A stretch of DNA of 64,000 bases from assembly GCF_000003605.2 (NCBI RefSeq), contig NW_003105104.1, positions 262,940-326,939 of the forward strand, given 5' to 3'. A program made the position numbers and the translations under genes. The stretch comes from Saccoglossus kowalevskii. Lineage: Eukaryota; Hemichordata; Enteropneusta; Harrimaniidae. Under the pieces are notes generated by a model that worked only from the letters and a program-made list of their open reading frames with translations, ran no database searches and had not been told where the DNA came from. Below, piece by piece: positions 47,813 to 60,055 of the stretch. Every line of letters begins with the position of its first letter. Position 1 is the stretch's first letter.

Positions 47813-48132
47813 CTAATTTGCATATAATTTTAATGAACCTCCTAACTTGGTGTATATGTTCATAATTTGCATATAATTTGAATGAATCCCTAACTTGGTG
47901 TATATGTTCATAATTTGCATATAATTTTAATGAAACCCCTAACTTGGTGTATATGTTCATAATTTGCATATAATTTTAATGAAACCCCTAACTTGGTGTA
48001 TATGTGCATAATTTGCATATAATTTTAATGAACTCCTTAACTTAGTGTATATGTTCATAATTTGTATATAATTTTAATGAACCACCCTAACTTGGTGTAT
48101 ATGTGCATAATTTGCATATAATTTGAATGAAG
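47813..48132 (+). repeat. 49-bp minisatellite
   Basis: About 6.5 copies of a 48-50-bp unit: CATAATTTGCATATAATTTT followed by AATGAAACCCCTAACTTGGT and GTATATGTT. Each unit contains ATTTGCATAT, an octamer-like (POU-factor) word ATTTGCAT. Confidence 0.92.
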
Positions 48133-49484
48133 CCCTACAACTTCTCTTGCATGTACCTTGAATGAAGCCAAGCACTGTGTGTAGTCAATGTATATGCCTC
48201 TATGGTACCATGATTGTACATGTATAATCACTTCGCTGTACATTATATTTATCTATCAGGTACTAAGATTCATAGCATGAATTTATTGTGACATTACTTG
48301 CATAGTTTATTAGTGTGGTCTATTCGCATCATCTATAAGGTTTATTAGTAGTGACTTGAGTTAAATAACTGTAAAAGTCGTCTCAATCTTATCTAAGTTT
48401 ATTATTTACACCTCAGAATTTCTATGGTGTTTGATTTCTCTGATTCTTTTAATTTAGCAGCTGTGTGTCTGGCTTCTTTATATAGTACTTCTCATCACCC
48501 TCATTCCTACATCTCTGTATCATCTCGTCTACACTCTTATCTCTATTAAACTATATAAAACGTAATTACCTTACCCAAGCCATTTTATACTTATTAGACG
48601 CTCACACAAACACTTCTTCAGGGCGTCTAGTCTTCATTGATGTGTCTTCTAGCCATTATTAAGCAAAACCACAACATGATGAACTGTTTTTCATTGCTTC
48701 AATCGGTAAAAGTAACCAGTCTTGTGATCCACTCAATTCCCCAATCTGCCATACACCACCACACCTAACCACCAGCCAACCCTTACCAGTGTCTGTTCAA
48801 TGAGCAAATTATGATCACACCTGTGACCAACTTAATAATAATTATTTTGTTGTTCATACCACCAAGTGTATTCTATCACTGTCTCCAAACATTGCCAGTA
48901 TGCATATTTTATGTTTTATCATGTTATTCTTTTCTGTGAATGCAGTTTTAGCTAGCTTGAAAATCACTCTTTTTTTTTTAAAGGAACTGGAAAGGTGTTC
49001 ACTTCTGTTAGCACACTGTGTTCAGTTTCACCAGGTTTTACTGAATATTCCCATCTATAGGGCCTGAGATGGGTGTGCAGTTTAGACAGGTTTTTCACAT
49101 CATGGTTTTTACTGTTTGCCTAACCACCCAAGCTGATAGTTAAAAAACACAATTTTTATTATCTTAATTGAAACCCTTGGTTCTACCAAAATAAAGATCA
49201 TGCATTTAACACAGCTGCTCTCTGTTAAGTTGAACATAGTTTGTTTTATGTTCCTATATGTCTAGATTTTCCCACCGAATTAAGACATACATGTAGGATG
49301 TACCCTAACACTGCAGTTGTCGTTGGAAATTGATATCATTGAGGTTTATTTATTGTTTTGCTCTGTAAATAAATTTGTTTTCAAGGCCTTATATCTGGTG
49401 CACTGGGCACACCATTCCTTTTAAGGGTCAGTGCCTGTTATTGTTCATGCTTAAAAAAAAAGTTCCAAAATGTTTAAGAGATGA

Positions 49485-49651
49485 TTTAAAGCAGGGGAGT
49501 TGTCACATACGCATGCGTATGCGTCAGATGGCCATGGTGTCATTGTTAACAAAGAAGCGTCTACCCATGAGCCTTTGCATTTTTAGCATGTGTTATCGTC
49601 ACTTGGGACTCAATTCGCACACGTGCGCAGGTGACGATCCTCTCCCTTTAA
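49485..49651 (-). mobile_element. I-family MITE, copy 1
   Basis: TTTAAAGCAGGGGAGTTGTC at the left; the right end reverse-complements to TTAAAGGGAGAGGATCGTCA. Internal words (TGTCATTGTTAACAAAGAAG, CATGAGCCTTTGCATTTTTA) are the inverse of the 55,709 copy. Ends carry GCATGCG-like CpG-rich palindromes. Confidence 0.8.
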
Positions 49652-50243
49652 TGGCTTAGTCAGTAGTAGAAAACCAAGTCTGAAACTTTGGTGGATCCAG
49701 GCTAGAACCATTTATAAGTTCATAATAGAGATAGAAGCCAAGGTATGTTTGATTACGCTGGAGGAATTAGAATTTAGTTATTGTACTGCAAAAATGGTTC
49801 ATTAACAAAAAATTTTGTATTCAGAAATGAATTGATGTGGGGGTAAACAGAAAACTAAGCCCCAGCTCTTAGGTATTTCAAAGCTTGGAAAAAATATAGG
49901 AACAACAGTCTAGGCAAGATATGCCCCACCCTGATTCTTTTGTACTACCCTACAGTATAATGGTATGTTCCATGTTATAAACAGTTTTCGTCATATCAAT
50001 AAAAGTAATTCAATCTTGACAACTCAATATTGTTTGAATTATGTAGGTCAGACAGACTGGCATTTTCTGGTTATATTTTGATCACAAGTCTCTGGGGACA
50101 CTGAAGTAATTCCTTACAAGACATCTGTGTCTTCATCTACACTGTGTGCTCATGTGGTTTGAGGAGTTCTTGGCAATGACCACTTTATTTCAGTTTTCAG
50201 ACAGGAGTCTGAAGATGACTGAGATGAAAACTGATAATGTTAA

Positions 50244-50478
50244 CCTTTTTACCACCAGTTCCTCTTTTCATTGCAAATTCACAAAATAGTCCCATTTATA
50301 GTCTGCACTTTCCTTCAGAAGATTGGGACAAATATAGCAAAATCTTTTGAGTAAAAACTGAAAATTGACACAAATTTTGTCTGTTGTCTCCAAAATTAGG
50401 GTTTGTATCCACAAATATTGAAGAATATTAGAAAAAAGGTGCAGAAAATTTGGGTGAGAAATTCTGGTGGTGAGAAGG
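50244..50478 (+). mobile_element. E-family MITE, copy 5, TTAA on both sides
   Basis: TTAA (50,240-50,243), then CCTTTTTACCACCAG ... CTGGTGGTGAGAAGG, then TTAA (50,479-50,482). The terminal inverted repeats differ at two of 15 bases. 235 bp, AT-rich and non-coding. TTAA duplication with C-started ends is the mark of piggyBac-type elements. Confidence 0.85.
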
Positions 50479-51927
50479 TTAATAATACCTGATAATAGTG
50501 AATTGTTTGCTTATAACGCACTTTCTAAAAACTAATCAAGAATTTATGAAAAACTGCATTAAATAACATAAAGTACCGATAATTGCTGTAGCAAATGAAA
50601 TTATGCATAATCTAAAATGCAACTTTAAAATAAAGCATTGATTGTAATATTATGTAACAAATGGAAAGCTGTTAACAATTATCTCAGATCAACAAGAATA
50701 CAAATTTCCATACATAAAACAAAAATTGCACTTATTGTACGTTTATCATTAAAATACAATTTATTTTGAGCTGATTTCTTAAGCACTTGTAGTACTAATA
50801 CAGTAAATTGGTTGCACTATTGAAGCAATATAAACTGATCTCTGTCCATTGCAGGCTTTGAGAATAAAATGACAAAGATACATTATTAATTAATATTAGT
50901 CAACTGTTTTTCATGTTTATCTAGTAATAATCTTGAAAATGAATAATCCTGTCTATATATGTTAAAAAATATAAGTTAGATAGTAAACAACCAACAGACA
51001 TCATTGGAGTAAATAAATGGGAATGAAGTAAAGCTTTGGTTAAATAGCAACAGTTGCTAGGTAACGACTTGTATTGATACTATTAAGTCTGTGATGATGA
51101 TCATCTTGTTATAGTATCTGTCATATAATCAGCATAGATATCGGATGTGAGCCTCTAAATCCATAGCTTTAAATGCCATGTACTTATCATCGTCAATTCT
51201 GGTCTTTTGGGTTGGCACAGAATACGAAAAAAAAAATGTATATTGGATTGACTACCATAAACTCAAGGCTACTACTGTACAATTTTTTCCTCATATTTTG
51301 TTTCACATGATGTAGCTGTCAAAAAAAAAAACATATTCTCTTCCATGTACATGTGTGTATTTGTACGATTTTTATCAATACGTTTTGTTTTCTGTAACTT
51401 TCCGTGTAGAATTTTTTTTTTTTACAAAATGTTCGCATTGCAGGTTATTTTCAAATTTCATTCAAGACACTTTGTATTAGTAAACCTCAAATAATTTGTT
51501 CTGCAATAGAAATACATTTTCCTAAGAATCTTAAAAATAAGGTTTGAGTTCCAGGAAAAATGTCTTTCCCCTACCATCACTGTCCCCTTTTTTGCAAAAC
51601 CTTAAAGATCCCTGGAAATATCCAGGTACGCTCGAGTGATGTATGTTATCAAAACTAGGTGTTGAATTAATGAGTTTAATAAAAAGGTCAGCTTGGAATA
51701 TGCTGTATGGGAATGTGACAGTGATATATGAATACTGTCAATTATATTGAGGTCATTAATAGTTTATTGACCCTGATAACTGTACTATCGATAAGGTGCA
51801 ATATATTATATTGAATTATTCAAATGAGTAACAATGAATTTACCAGCAGATGAACACAAACTCCTTGAGATTTTGTTATTGCCTGCAATTCTGAAAATGA
51901 AATTATCAGATTCAGTATCGTAAGAGC

Positions 51928-52104
51928 TACTGTAAAATCTGTATTAGAAGCCGTGGCTTCTATTAAAATGGTAGAATGCAACAGTGGGTATGCTGCTTCT
52001 ATTAGAGCATCTACACATATGATGAATGTTGGGTTCTCAATTGTTCAAAAAAAATGGGAGCGACTTATATTAGAGATGCGGCTTCTAATACAGATTTTAT
52101 GGTA
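51928..52104 (-). mobile_element. A-family MITE, copy 4 (inverted)
   Basis: TACTGTAAAATCTGTATTAG at the left and TAATACAGATTTTATGGTA at the right. The interior is the reverse complement of the 10,145 copy (TTCTATTAGAGCATCTACAC). Confidence 0.85.
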
Positions 52105-54259
52105 TATGCTGCCTGTTACATGGAATACCGGTACCATGCGTCTTGAGCATTCTTTCAAATTTTAAAAATACAAGGGTTGTATGAACTGACATAATTCGAT
52201 AAACTGTTGAATTAATGTTCATCATATTAAGAATTAAGGGACAGTAATTCTGTGACAAGCATATGTCCCTGTCTTAGTCCTCCCAATCCTCCTCCTCGTG
52301 AAATGTTCATTGTTATAAAATGTTATTTACCCTGACTGGAAATTCATGGAAATTAGTTTTGTGCAATATTATGTTGAATTAGGATACATGTGGGACATAA
52401 TTGCAATTAACCCAATTTTTCCAGTCTTGAAAAGTTGCACGTAATTTTAATTGTAGTCCCCTGTGGTTCAGTTAATAATGTACTTTACAAACATAACATG
52501 CAAGATCAGCATTCTAATTTGCATATAATTAGCATAGACTTGTTTTGTTGTTTATAATATACACGGAACACTGAAAAGACTAGTATTATGTAGCACCCCT
52601 TGTTCTTCAATTGCATGCACGTTCCTTGTTTGAATTAACTTTGCCATTGCCAGAGTATAATTAACTGTTCCATAAAGCAAATATTTACCTTCTGTCTGGA
52701 ATACGTTTCTACTAAAGGTTCTTTCATTTACGGTCACTAACCTTCATGAAATTGATGATGTCAATTCTGTTTCATTTCAAACATAATGAGTCATCTGGGA
52801 ATAAAACTGACACAGATGCATTAACCATAAATGTTTACCGTATTAATATTTCAGTTCAGGTGTAAGAGATATTTCCAGGATCGTGCTATGGTTTTAAAAA
52901 AAAAAATGAAATACAAAATTCCAATGTTCATTTAAATAAAATCAGATTAGCAATTTTGATACATGTGACATGCTGACAACTCGTAACAGTAATCTATATA
53001 CATTACTGCAGACAGAGAAATATTTGCTGGGTTTAAAATTCACTGTGAATGGCAAGAATTTAACTTTTATGGTTAATGTGAATATTCAGTCAGATTTATT
53101 TCAGCACGGTGTCAGTGAAATAAGCTAACTTCAAACCCTGTCCATTTGACATTTAAAAATAAGTAAATATTTAATATGACTTTTAGGTTCAACAATAATT
53201 TCTTGAACCATTAATACTATCTCATTAAATATGTATTTGAGGTAGTCAGCAGTCAATTTGGTCTTTTTTCCATATAACCATGAATAATTTTGTTTCCTTC
53301 GCAGTTCAATTGACTCCTCACTCCATCATTGTGACAATTTTGTTGAACGTAATTTACATATTTAGTTATAATGGCAATTGCATAATCAGGAGCTTGTTCA
53401 TACTGTAGTTAGGCCACAAATACAAATTTAAAATCACAATAAAACATGTTTGTTAACCCTTTAAATATATCTGTACAGTAAAATTTACCTCTTTGAAAAT
53501 GCAAGAAAATAAAATTAGTGACAGATTAGGTCACTCAATTATTGTGATCATTGTCCAGCAAAAATTAGGAAATCTTTGACTTCTTTTAAAAAGCACTTCC
53601 ACATATGATTAGTTATCTTTGTTTAACTTCATTTGACACAAGAAACTGATCCACTCATCTGATCAACATATTTTTAGGGCAATAATTCTACCAATATTTG
53701 TTCACAACATGTTGTAAACCTTTTCCCATTTATAATTTAGTATGGCCATCTAATTCTTAGTGACCCTAGTAACCACATAGAAACTACATTTTCATAGGAC
53801 CTAGTAAAATACTTGAGCAAGAAACCATTGGTCTATGTTTAAAACCTTTTCATTATTGCTGTTGTTGACGTTTGACATTTGTTAATAACATAAATGTAGT
53901 CTACTCTCACTTCAGAGCTGATGCTAAGGTTTGGGTTTAAAAGATTGTGTTTTCCCAAGTTTGTGGGATTCGATGGGTATCCAAGAAATTTAAAAATTCG
54001 GGTACAGCTATTCATTAAAATGTGTGGTGTTTATTTATGTTAAACAAATGGATAAAGGAATTATGGTTAGTGTATTTGCCTAGTATCATGTGCCAATACT
54101 TTTCACATATCTGTATAATCCATAATATGCAATTCAAAGTAATAAATTGCTGACAATTTTTTATAAGTATTTTACATATCTCTGAGGTGTTGCCAATATA
54201 CCTTTTTAATAAAAAGCGCCTCTAGTGATGATGTGCTGCCATGACAAAAAATAATTTGG

Positions 54260-54480
54260 TACTGTGGAATGCTTTATTTTCGCTTGTAATTTAATTTTGT
54301 TATTTTTAATCAAGGAATGAATCAGTGAAAATAAAATCCAGCGAATATACCATTTTTCTTGCATTTTACATTCCACTCGTCAAAATTCAGTAAAAATAAA
54401 TTCCATACAAAACGCGTAAAAAGTCTGTTCAGCGAAAATTAATTCCAGCTAAAATAAAGTATTTTACAGTGTACTGTAAA
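54260..54480 (+). mobile_element. B-family MITE, copy 5
   Basis: TACTGTGGAATGCTTTATTT to AAAGTATTTTACAGT. It contains CCAGCGAATATACCA and CAGCGAAAATTAATTCCAGC. One base separates it from copy 6. Confidence 0.85.
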
Positions 54481-54481
54481 C

Positions 54482-54623
54482 TATCTTATTTTCACTTGGA
54501 ATTTATGGGATAAATTGGTGAAAATAATGTTTTTCTCATATTTTACATTCAGCTCGTCAAAAATCCATAAAAATATCTTTTCTAGGGAAATTAATTCCAG
54601 CTAAAATGAAGTATTTTACAGTA
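54482..54623 (+). mobile_element. B-family MITE, copy 6 (short), adjoining copy 5
   Basis: TACTGTAAACTATCTTATTT to GAAGTATTTTACAGTA, 142 bp. It has the same orientation as copy 5 and lacks part of the interior. Confidence 0.85.
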
Positions 54624-55708
54624 TTAACTTGAGTGTTATTTCTCGTTTAGAATGCAACAAACTTATCTGACTACTGATGTTATCTCATTCCCCTATTTAT
54701 TAAGTATCCTCCTCTGAACATCATATTGGTTCAGTCTGCATAACAATATAAACCTAATTTCTATAAAAAGCAGATTATTTTTGAACAGTCGCTTTTATTT
54801 GCATATAAGAATAATTTCTATTTTTTTTTCAAAACACCTAATAAAACTGCTATGCTCAAAAAATGCCTGAGAACAATGCATGGTCCCAACATTCTAAAGT
54901 GTTGCGTTTGGGTTCAGCTATCATGATCTTAATTGTAACCCTCCAATCCAAACTCCTGACTGATAAACATGTAGACATGTCAGGCTAAATTTGTAGTGAA
55001 TGACACAATGTAAGTACCGAACACAACATGGTGTAACAATTATAGTGCTTTAAATATATTTATGGTTATCTTATTGATTCAGAATAAAGACATAGTATTT
55101 ACATTTAAATACTGTTACAAAGTAGGGTACCTGTACATTTCTTCTACTCTAAAATCATCTTTATTTAATAGGTTTTTACTCCATATTTCTTAACCCCTTT
55201 TATTCAGTAAATGTTTATTGTAATAATTCATCGATTTGTGCATTAAAATGTACGAGTCTTATAATCTACTTGGGTTCCACTCACTAACAATTTATGTTCA
55301 ATTGTTAAAAATCAATAACTATCAATTTATTGATACCATTGTATCGTTATCGTCATGTGTTTTTCCCATGAAAATATTTTGAAAGTAAATGTTTCATTTA
55401 TCTATATTAGAAATTTGAAATTAAGGTGTGCCAGGCAAGCTGCAATTATATTACAGCAAAAAGTTAAATATTGAATAAAAACTTATTTTTTTGCTCAAAC
55501 ACAGCTACTGTTTACATCAATGTCAGCTACATGTCTGGTAATACTTGCTGTACATCATTGTGTATACAATCATTATTTTATTACCGTTAGACAACGACAA
55601 TACTTTCATGAAATACGAGGATGTATGACCTTCATGATATCATTTTGTGCTCTGCACTACTCTGCTAGTGTTATTACAAAATGTTCCATTTATCATGTTG
55701 GAATATGC

Positions 55709-55877
55709 TTTAAAGTAGAGGGATCGTCACCTGTGCATGCGCAAGAATCAAGTCCCAAGCGACGATAACAACGCACACTAAAAATGCTAAGGCTCATGGC
55801 TAGACGCTTGTTTGTTAATGACACAACACGGTATGGTCGTCTGCTGCATGCGCAGGTGACGATTCCCTCGCTTTAAA
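55709..55877 (+). mobile_element. I-family MITE, copy 2 (best preserved)
   Basis: TTTAAAGTAGAGGGATCGTC then ACCTGTGCATGCGC; the right end reverse-complements to TTTAAAGCGAGGGAATCGTC then ACCTGCGCATGC. 169 bp, nearly a full palindrome; the loop carries AAAAATGCTAAGGCTCATGG and TTGTTTGTTAATGACAC. Confidence 0.88.
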
Positions 55878-56026
55878 GAATGTTTTCAGTGCATCTCTTT
55901 TATATCAACATATTTCAATAACACTTTACTGTCAGCTGCTATTGCAAATCATTAAGCAATTCATCAAAACGTTTTTGCATTCCAGAATCATTTCTATCTT
56001 TTTGATGAAAATGTAAATGATTGTAT

Positions 56027-56175
56027 ATTACGAGGTGTATACTATGTTATGAGAATATCGCAAGTATGCAAAAGCATAGGCAGTACGGTGTTTGTATCAT
56101 CAGTGATTGATGCAGTCCCGTACTGCCTGCCTGAGTGCACACTTTTCGATATAATCTTATATCGCCGTTATTATT
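56027..56175. mobile_element. L-family palindromic element
   Basis: GCATAGGCAGTACGG and CCGTACTGCCTGCC form the inner arms, with ATTACGAGG/ATAACGG and ATATCG words outside. Related to the palindrome at 1,803. Confidence 0.6.
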
Positions 56176-56589
56176 CATTTTACCTAGCTTATAGTCAATG
56201 ACATGAAATACAACATTCTAAAATGTCACCAATAATAGAACAATTATGGTGGACTAGTTAGGGATGTATATGAGCTAAATCTCATCAAATTTAGATTGTA
56301 ACTCAAATGAACATCCCAATAAATGTGTTTACAATGTTCCCTGTAGGTTCAAACTCAACACTAGATAGTTCAGTTGCTTGCAGCTTGCAAACTATCTTGC
56401 ACAGCAACGTCTCATCTCATATGGCAGTTGGGAAATTGATTATTATTCTAGTATACAAGATGTTTTCTACATCATAGGACAGAACTCTTCTACAGGTGTC
56501 TTAGGTGGAAAATAAGATGATGATTCAGTAAATTCTCTCTCTCAAAAAAAACTGTTTTGTTGTACTTTGTTGTTTATATGTGCTGGTTG

Positions 56590-56751
56590 TAATTACTTTA
56601 CTCCATTAGAAGCCCATATCAAATAGAAGTAAACTAAAATATACTACCGAGTAACAATTAAAGAATAGAAATTGCATTTATTGTACTCTGCACCATTATA
56701 TTTTCACTAGACACACTGTATGCATGCATTAATAATAGAGCAAATACGGTA
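56590..56751 (+). mobile_element. D-family MITE
   Basis: Left part CATTAGAAGCCCATATCAAA; right part TGCATGCATTAATAATAGAG followed by CAAATACGGTA. The ends agree with fragments at 30,893, 59,925 and 63,255. The left terminus is eroded. Confidence 0.5.
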
Positions 56752-56860
56752 TTTGGTTGATGTGGTTGTTTTTATGATAGTGATATTTCTCAGATTTGAT
56801 TATGTATGAATTATGTATCTTTCATCATTTTAATAATATCTTGTCTGTTTATTTTTGCAG

Positions 56861-56936
56861 GTGGCACATGGGTTTTTAATTTCAATGTCAAGTTTTACCC
56901 CCCAGACCCATCACAATTACAAGAAGATATCACCAG
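56861..56936 (+). CDS. EPB41: EPB41-family coding exon 4: end of FERM F1
   Basis: The acceptor is TTTATTTTTGCAG (AG at 56859-56860) and the donor is CCAG|GTGAGT at 56937. The exon is 76 nt, phase 1 in and phase 2 out. Ser111 is split with exon 3, then [20 protein letters not shown] followed by EDIT, residues 112-135. The string [15 protein letters not shown] is diagnostic for 4.1/FERM proteins at the F1-F2 boundary. The exon sits 21.6 kb downstream of exon 3, the longest intron that is complete in this window. Confidence 0.95.
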
Positions 56937-57663
56937 GTGAGTAGTGTTGTCCCTGTTGCCGTTTCAAAATGTGATAATTGTGTGATAAAAAAACAAGTAC
57001 AAGTGGCCAATCCAGCCAACTCATGCTCAATGTTCTTACCAGAAATTAAACACATGGGGTAGAATTGTTCCATCAGTTTAGAAAGTATGAGATAATTACC
57101 CATCCATGTGAAACTAGACATACATGAACTATTTTGTTCTCGTTAGTTTATTGTGTTTGAATTTTATTCAACACTTATTGTCACTTGTATTTTCTTACAT
57201 TTTTGTGAAACCATTTGTCTCGTGGGAGTAAAAAAACCTGGGACAAAAAATTAAATCACGAGTCAAATGTTTCTTGTGAGAATACTACATGCTGGGGATC
57301 ATGTGTACCCACTATATTAACTTAGTACTGTATGACAAGTTCAGTTTTAACCATTTTGAGTGCCAAATTTTGCTTATTTTTATGGTTTTTTTTTCAAAAT
57401 TTTTTGGGAGGATTTGAAACAAATGGACATAATTTTCTATTGCGAACATGTTTGTATCCCAATTTTTAAACAACTTAAAAATTTAATTATTAAAATTTAA
57501 TTTAATAAAAATTATGTTGAACTTTACCACGTCTATGTGATGTAGCGATACCTTCCATTTCTATGTTAGTCCCTTGTTGTAAACAAAATATTTGATTTGA
57601 TTTTTTAATTAGATTCCTACGTTTTACAAAAATACAACTAATCATTACTTTCTATTATTATAG
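56937..57663 (+). other. EPB41: Intron after coding exon 4 (727 bp)
   Basis: GTGAGT to TTATTATAG. It is very AT-rich near its 3' end with no recognisable element. Confidence 0.85.
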
Positions 57664-57888
57664 GTATCATCTGGTTTTACAGCTTAGAGACGACATACTG
57701 AAGGGCAAGCTTCCCTGTTCCTTTGTAACTCATGCTTTATTAGGCTCTTATATCGTGCAAGCTGAACTAGGTGACTACGACCCTGAAGAACATGGAACCG
57801 ATCCAACCTATCTTTCAGACTTTCGTTTTGCTCCAAATCAAGCAAGAGAACTAGAAGAAAAGATTATGGAATTACACAAAACCCACAA
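57664..57888 (+). CDS. EPB41: EPB41-family coding exon 5: FERM lobe F2, first half
   Basis: The acceptor ends TTATTATAG (AG at 57662-57663) and the donor is CACAA|GTGAGT at 57889. The exon is 225 nt, phase 2 in and out. Residue 136 (Arg) is split, then 74 codons (137-210) begin [20 protein letters not shown], include [20 protein letters not shown] and end near ELHKTH; Lys211 is split with the next exon. This is the helical F2 lobe. The segment [19 protein letters not shown] carries two residues more than vertebrate 4.1R (HGVDYVSDF), which accounts for 225 nt against the 219 nt I remember for vertebrate paralogues. The substitution pattern fits a functional coding exon, with no stops or frame breaks. 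Confidence 0.95.
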
Positions 57889-59924
57889 GTGAGTACAGAT
57901 AAAAGGTGCAGGATTGAATAGCGTTCCTGTTGTGTATATACATATAAGCGTATGAGGAGAGTCTGGAGACGTGTCAATACTGTCTTAGTGTACAACTGCC
58001 ATGTGTCATCTTGGTGGCAGAGTTGTGCAAGGTGCCACCCTCCCTTGGAAATGCATGTATACCCATAGTCTGCTTTTCAAAGAAACTGTTGTGCTTTTCT
58101 TCCCCTGTTGTGATTCACATGCTATTTTTCTATCCTAAAATTTTCTGTGGACTTTTGTTATTAATAAAACAACTGTTTCTGTCTCGTTGGTATTTATTTT
58201 AGGTGGTTTTGACTCTATGATCTCATCCCTCGACTGAGGGCTTAACCATCAATTGATTTCTCATAAGCATAAATGTACTATTGTTTGCTATTGTGTCTTG
58301 TGGTAAAACATCGTTGAGCCAACTGATTTTCTCAAACAGCCCACTATTTGTTTCTTGTTTTCAGCAGTTAACTTTCACAAGTGGCTTAATGAATAGAATA
58401 CAATTCAATTTTGACCCAAATCAAAGATGAGTAACTAAGTCAGATCACAGTTTCGTGTCACAAGGACCTGCAATTTCAAACTGTTGACATTTATTGGTCT
58501 AAACATATAACCATAAATAAAATTAATTTCACCTGACCTGAATTCTCCTCATTCCATAGAGTTAGAAGAGTTCAGTCTGTGATGGTACTATGTAGTTGCG
58601 TCCTTGAAGTAACTTGAACAGCCCAGAACTTTTCTCTCTGCTTAAGACTAAAGGTTAACTTAAAAAGCCTTGATTCTCACTCGGCATATGTGTTGATTCA
58701 GTCCCCTAAAGTATACTATATTTGCTCAGGTTTGTCCATATTTTGGCTACATGTACATAAAGTGACTGAAAGAATTCCATATTATATTTAGTACAATATT
58801 ACATTTGTTTTGCTTGTATTATGCTTACATATTTTAGAATTATTGTCATCCATGTGGTAGTTTTATTTTTTTCATCTGATTGATTTTGATTTGTTTTTGC
58901 TGCACTGTTGATGTCAAATTCACCAGGTCACGTATTCAGTTCAAGTTCTACTTTAAGGTCAACCATTTACAATATTGCAATATTGGATGAGAAAAAAACA
59001 AACAAAAAACCATGCGCTCAAGATCCTGTAAGATGGATAGAAACCAAAGATAACCAAAAATGCAGAGTACAATCTTTTTAACTCCAGCATCGCTCTAGTT
59101 GGGGGTCGGGTGTTGGTGGCAGTGGTAGTGTTGTGAGGGTGGGGCAAGAAGCAGTTGAGGAATATCAATTTGACAGTTCCCTCACTGCATAGGTTATTGG
59201 TCCATTTTTCAGTAAACAAATTAGACATACCCGTCACAAACTTGATGTAATCGAAGTGAGCCTTCACACATCGTCAGGGTAAATGTAGAAGAGAAAGTCC
59301 CAATATTTGTTAATAAAGAGCATGCTGTTTGATGAATTATCCTACCCCTGAGATCTTAAGTCAGTAACTGGGCGGACGATGACAGATGAATGCTGCGTGC
59401 AGGAGAAACGTCTGACACATAATGTTACCTGGCACAAAAAATGCCAGACATCAATTTCAAAACAAGTTGTCTGTCAGCCCTAGTATTACCATCCCATGCA
59501 ACACAGTTGGCTTTACCTGTTTTGGTGAAGTCATGAATCAACCCGAATATATTGTCATATTACCCAAGCATTCCTTAGCAAGTATTCAAAAAGGGCAATC
59601 TGTTTGATAAATGAGTTTAACGTACGATTGTCAAACTGTTGTTGATTTGACTAATTATTCGTGCCATAGGTTGATAGGTTGTCGACTGTTGTTACAAACC
59701 ACTGCTTTATGTTCAGCTCTATTGAGCAGGAAGTCTTGCCTTTTTCCTCCTTCCAGTTCCATGCTTTGTTTCAGTCTCCTATATAAACTGCACTATTCTG
59801 ATTTTGAGGCCCATGTGTCAGTGTTTTTTCAGTTTCAGTTTCAAACCCAACACTACTGTTTTCCATCCTGTACATGTATACATGTAGTATGCACACCAAA
59901 CCTTCAAGAAAACTCTTTCATCAA

Positions 59925-60055
59925 ATAATAATCCAATAGAAGCACATATAAACCCAACATTGCATTGGATGTATACTGAGTTGATAAAATATCATTTGGA
60001 TTGTGGAAAAATCTATGCAATTCACACAAATGCATGCACTACTACAAATACGATA
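59925..60055 (+). mobile_element. D-family MITE, diverged
   Basis: CCAATAGAAGCACATATAAA with CCCAACATTGCATTGG, ending TGCATGCACTACTACAAATA followed by CGATA. Confidence 0.5.

Larger units (their letters stand above)
35285..56860 (+). other. EPB41: 21.6-kb intron between FERM lobes F1 and F2
   Basis: GTGAGT donor to TTTTTGCAG acceptor. It carries most of the repeats listed for 35.8-56.8 kb, and an assembly gap. Outside those entries I see only AT-rich intronic sequence: 38,200-38,662, 39,826-41,487, 41,611-42,173, 44,066-45,190, 45,655-46,274, 46,317-47,812, 48,133-49,484, 49,652-50,243, 50,479-51,927, 52,105-54,259, 54,624-55,708 and 56,176-56,589. Confidence 0.85.
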
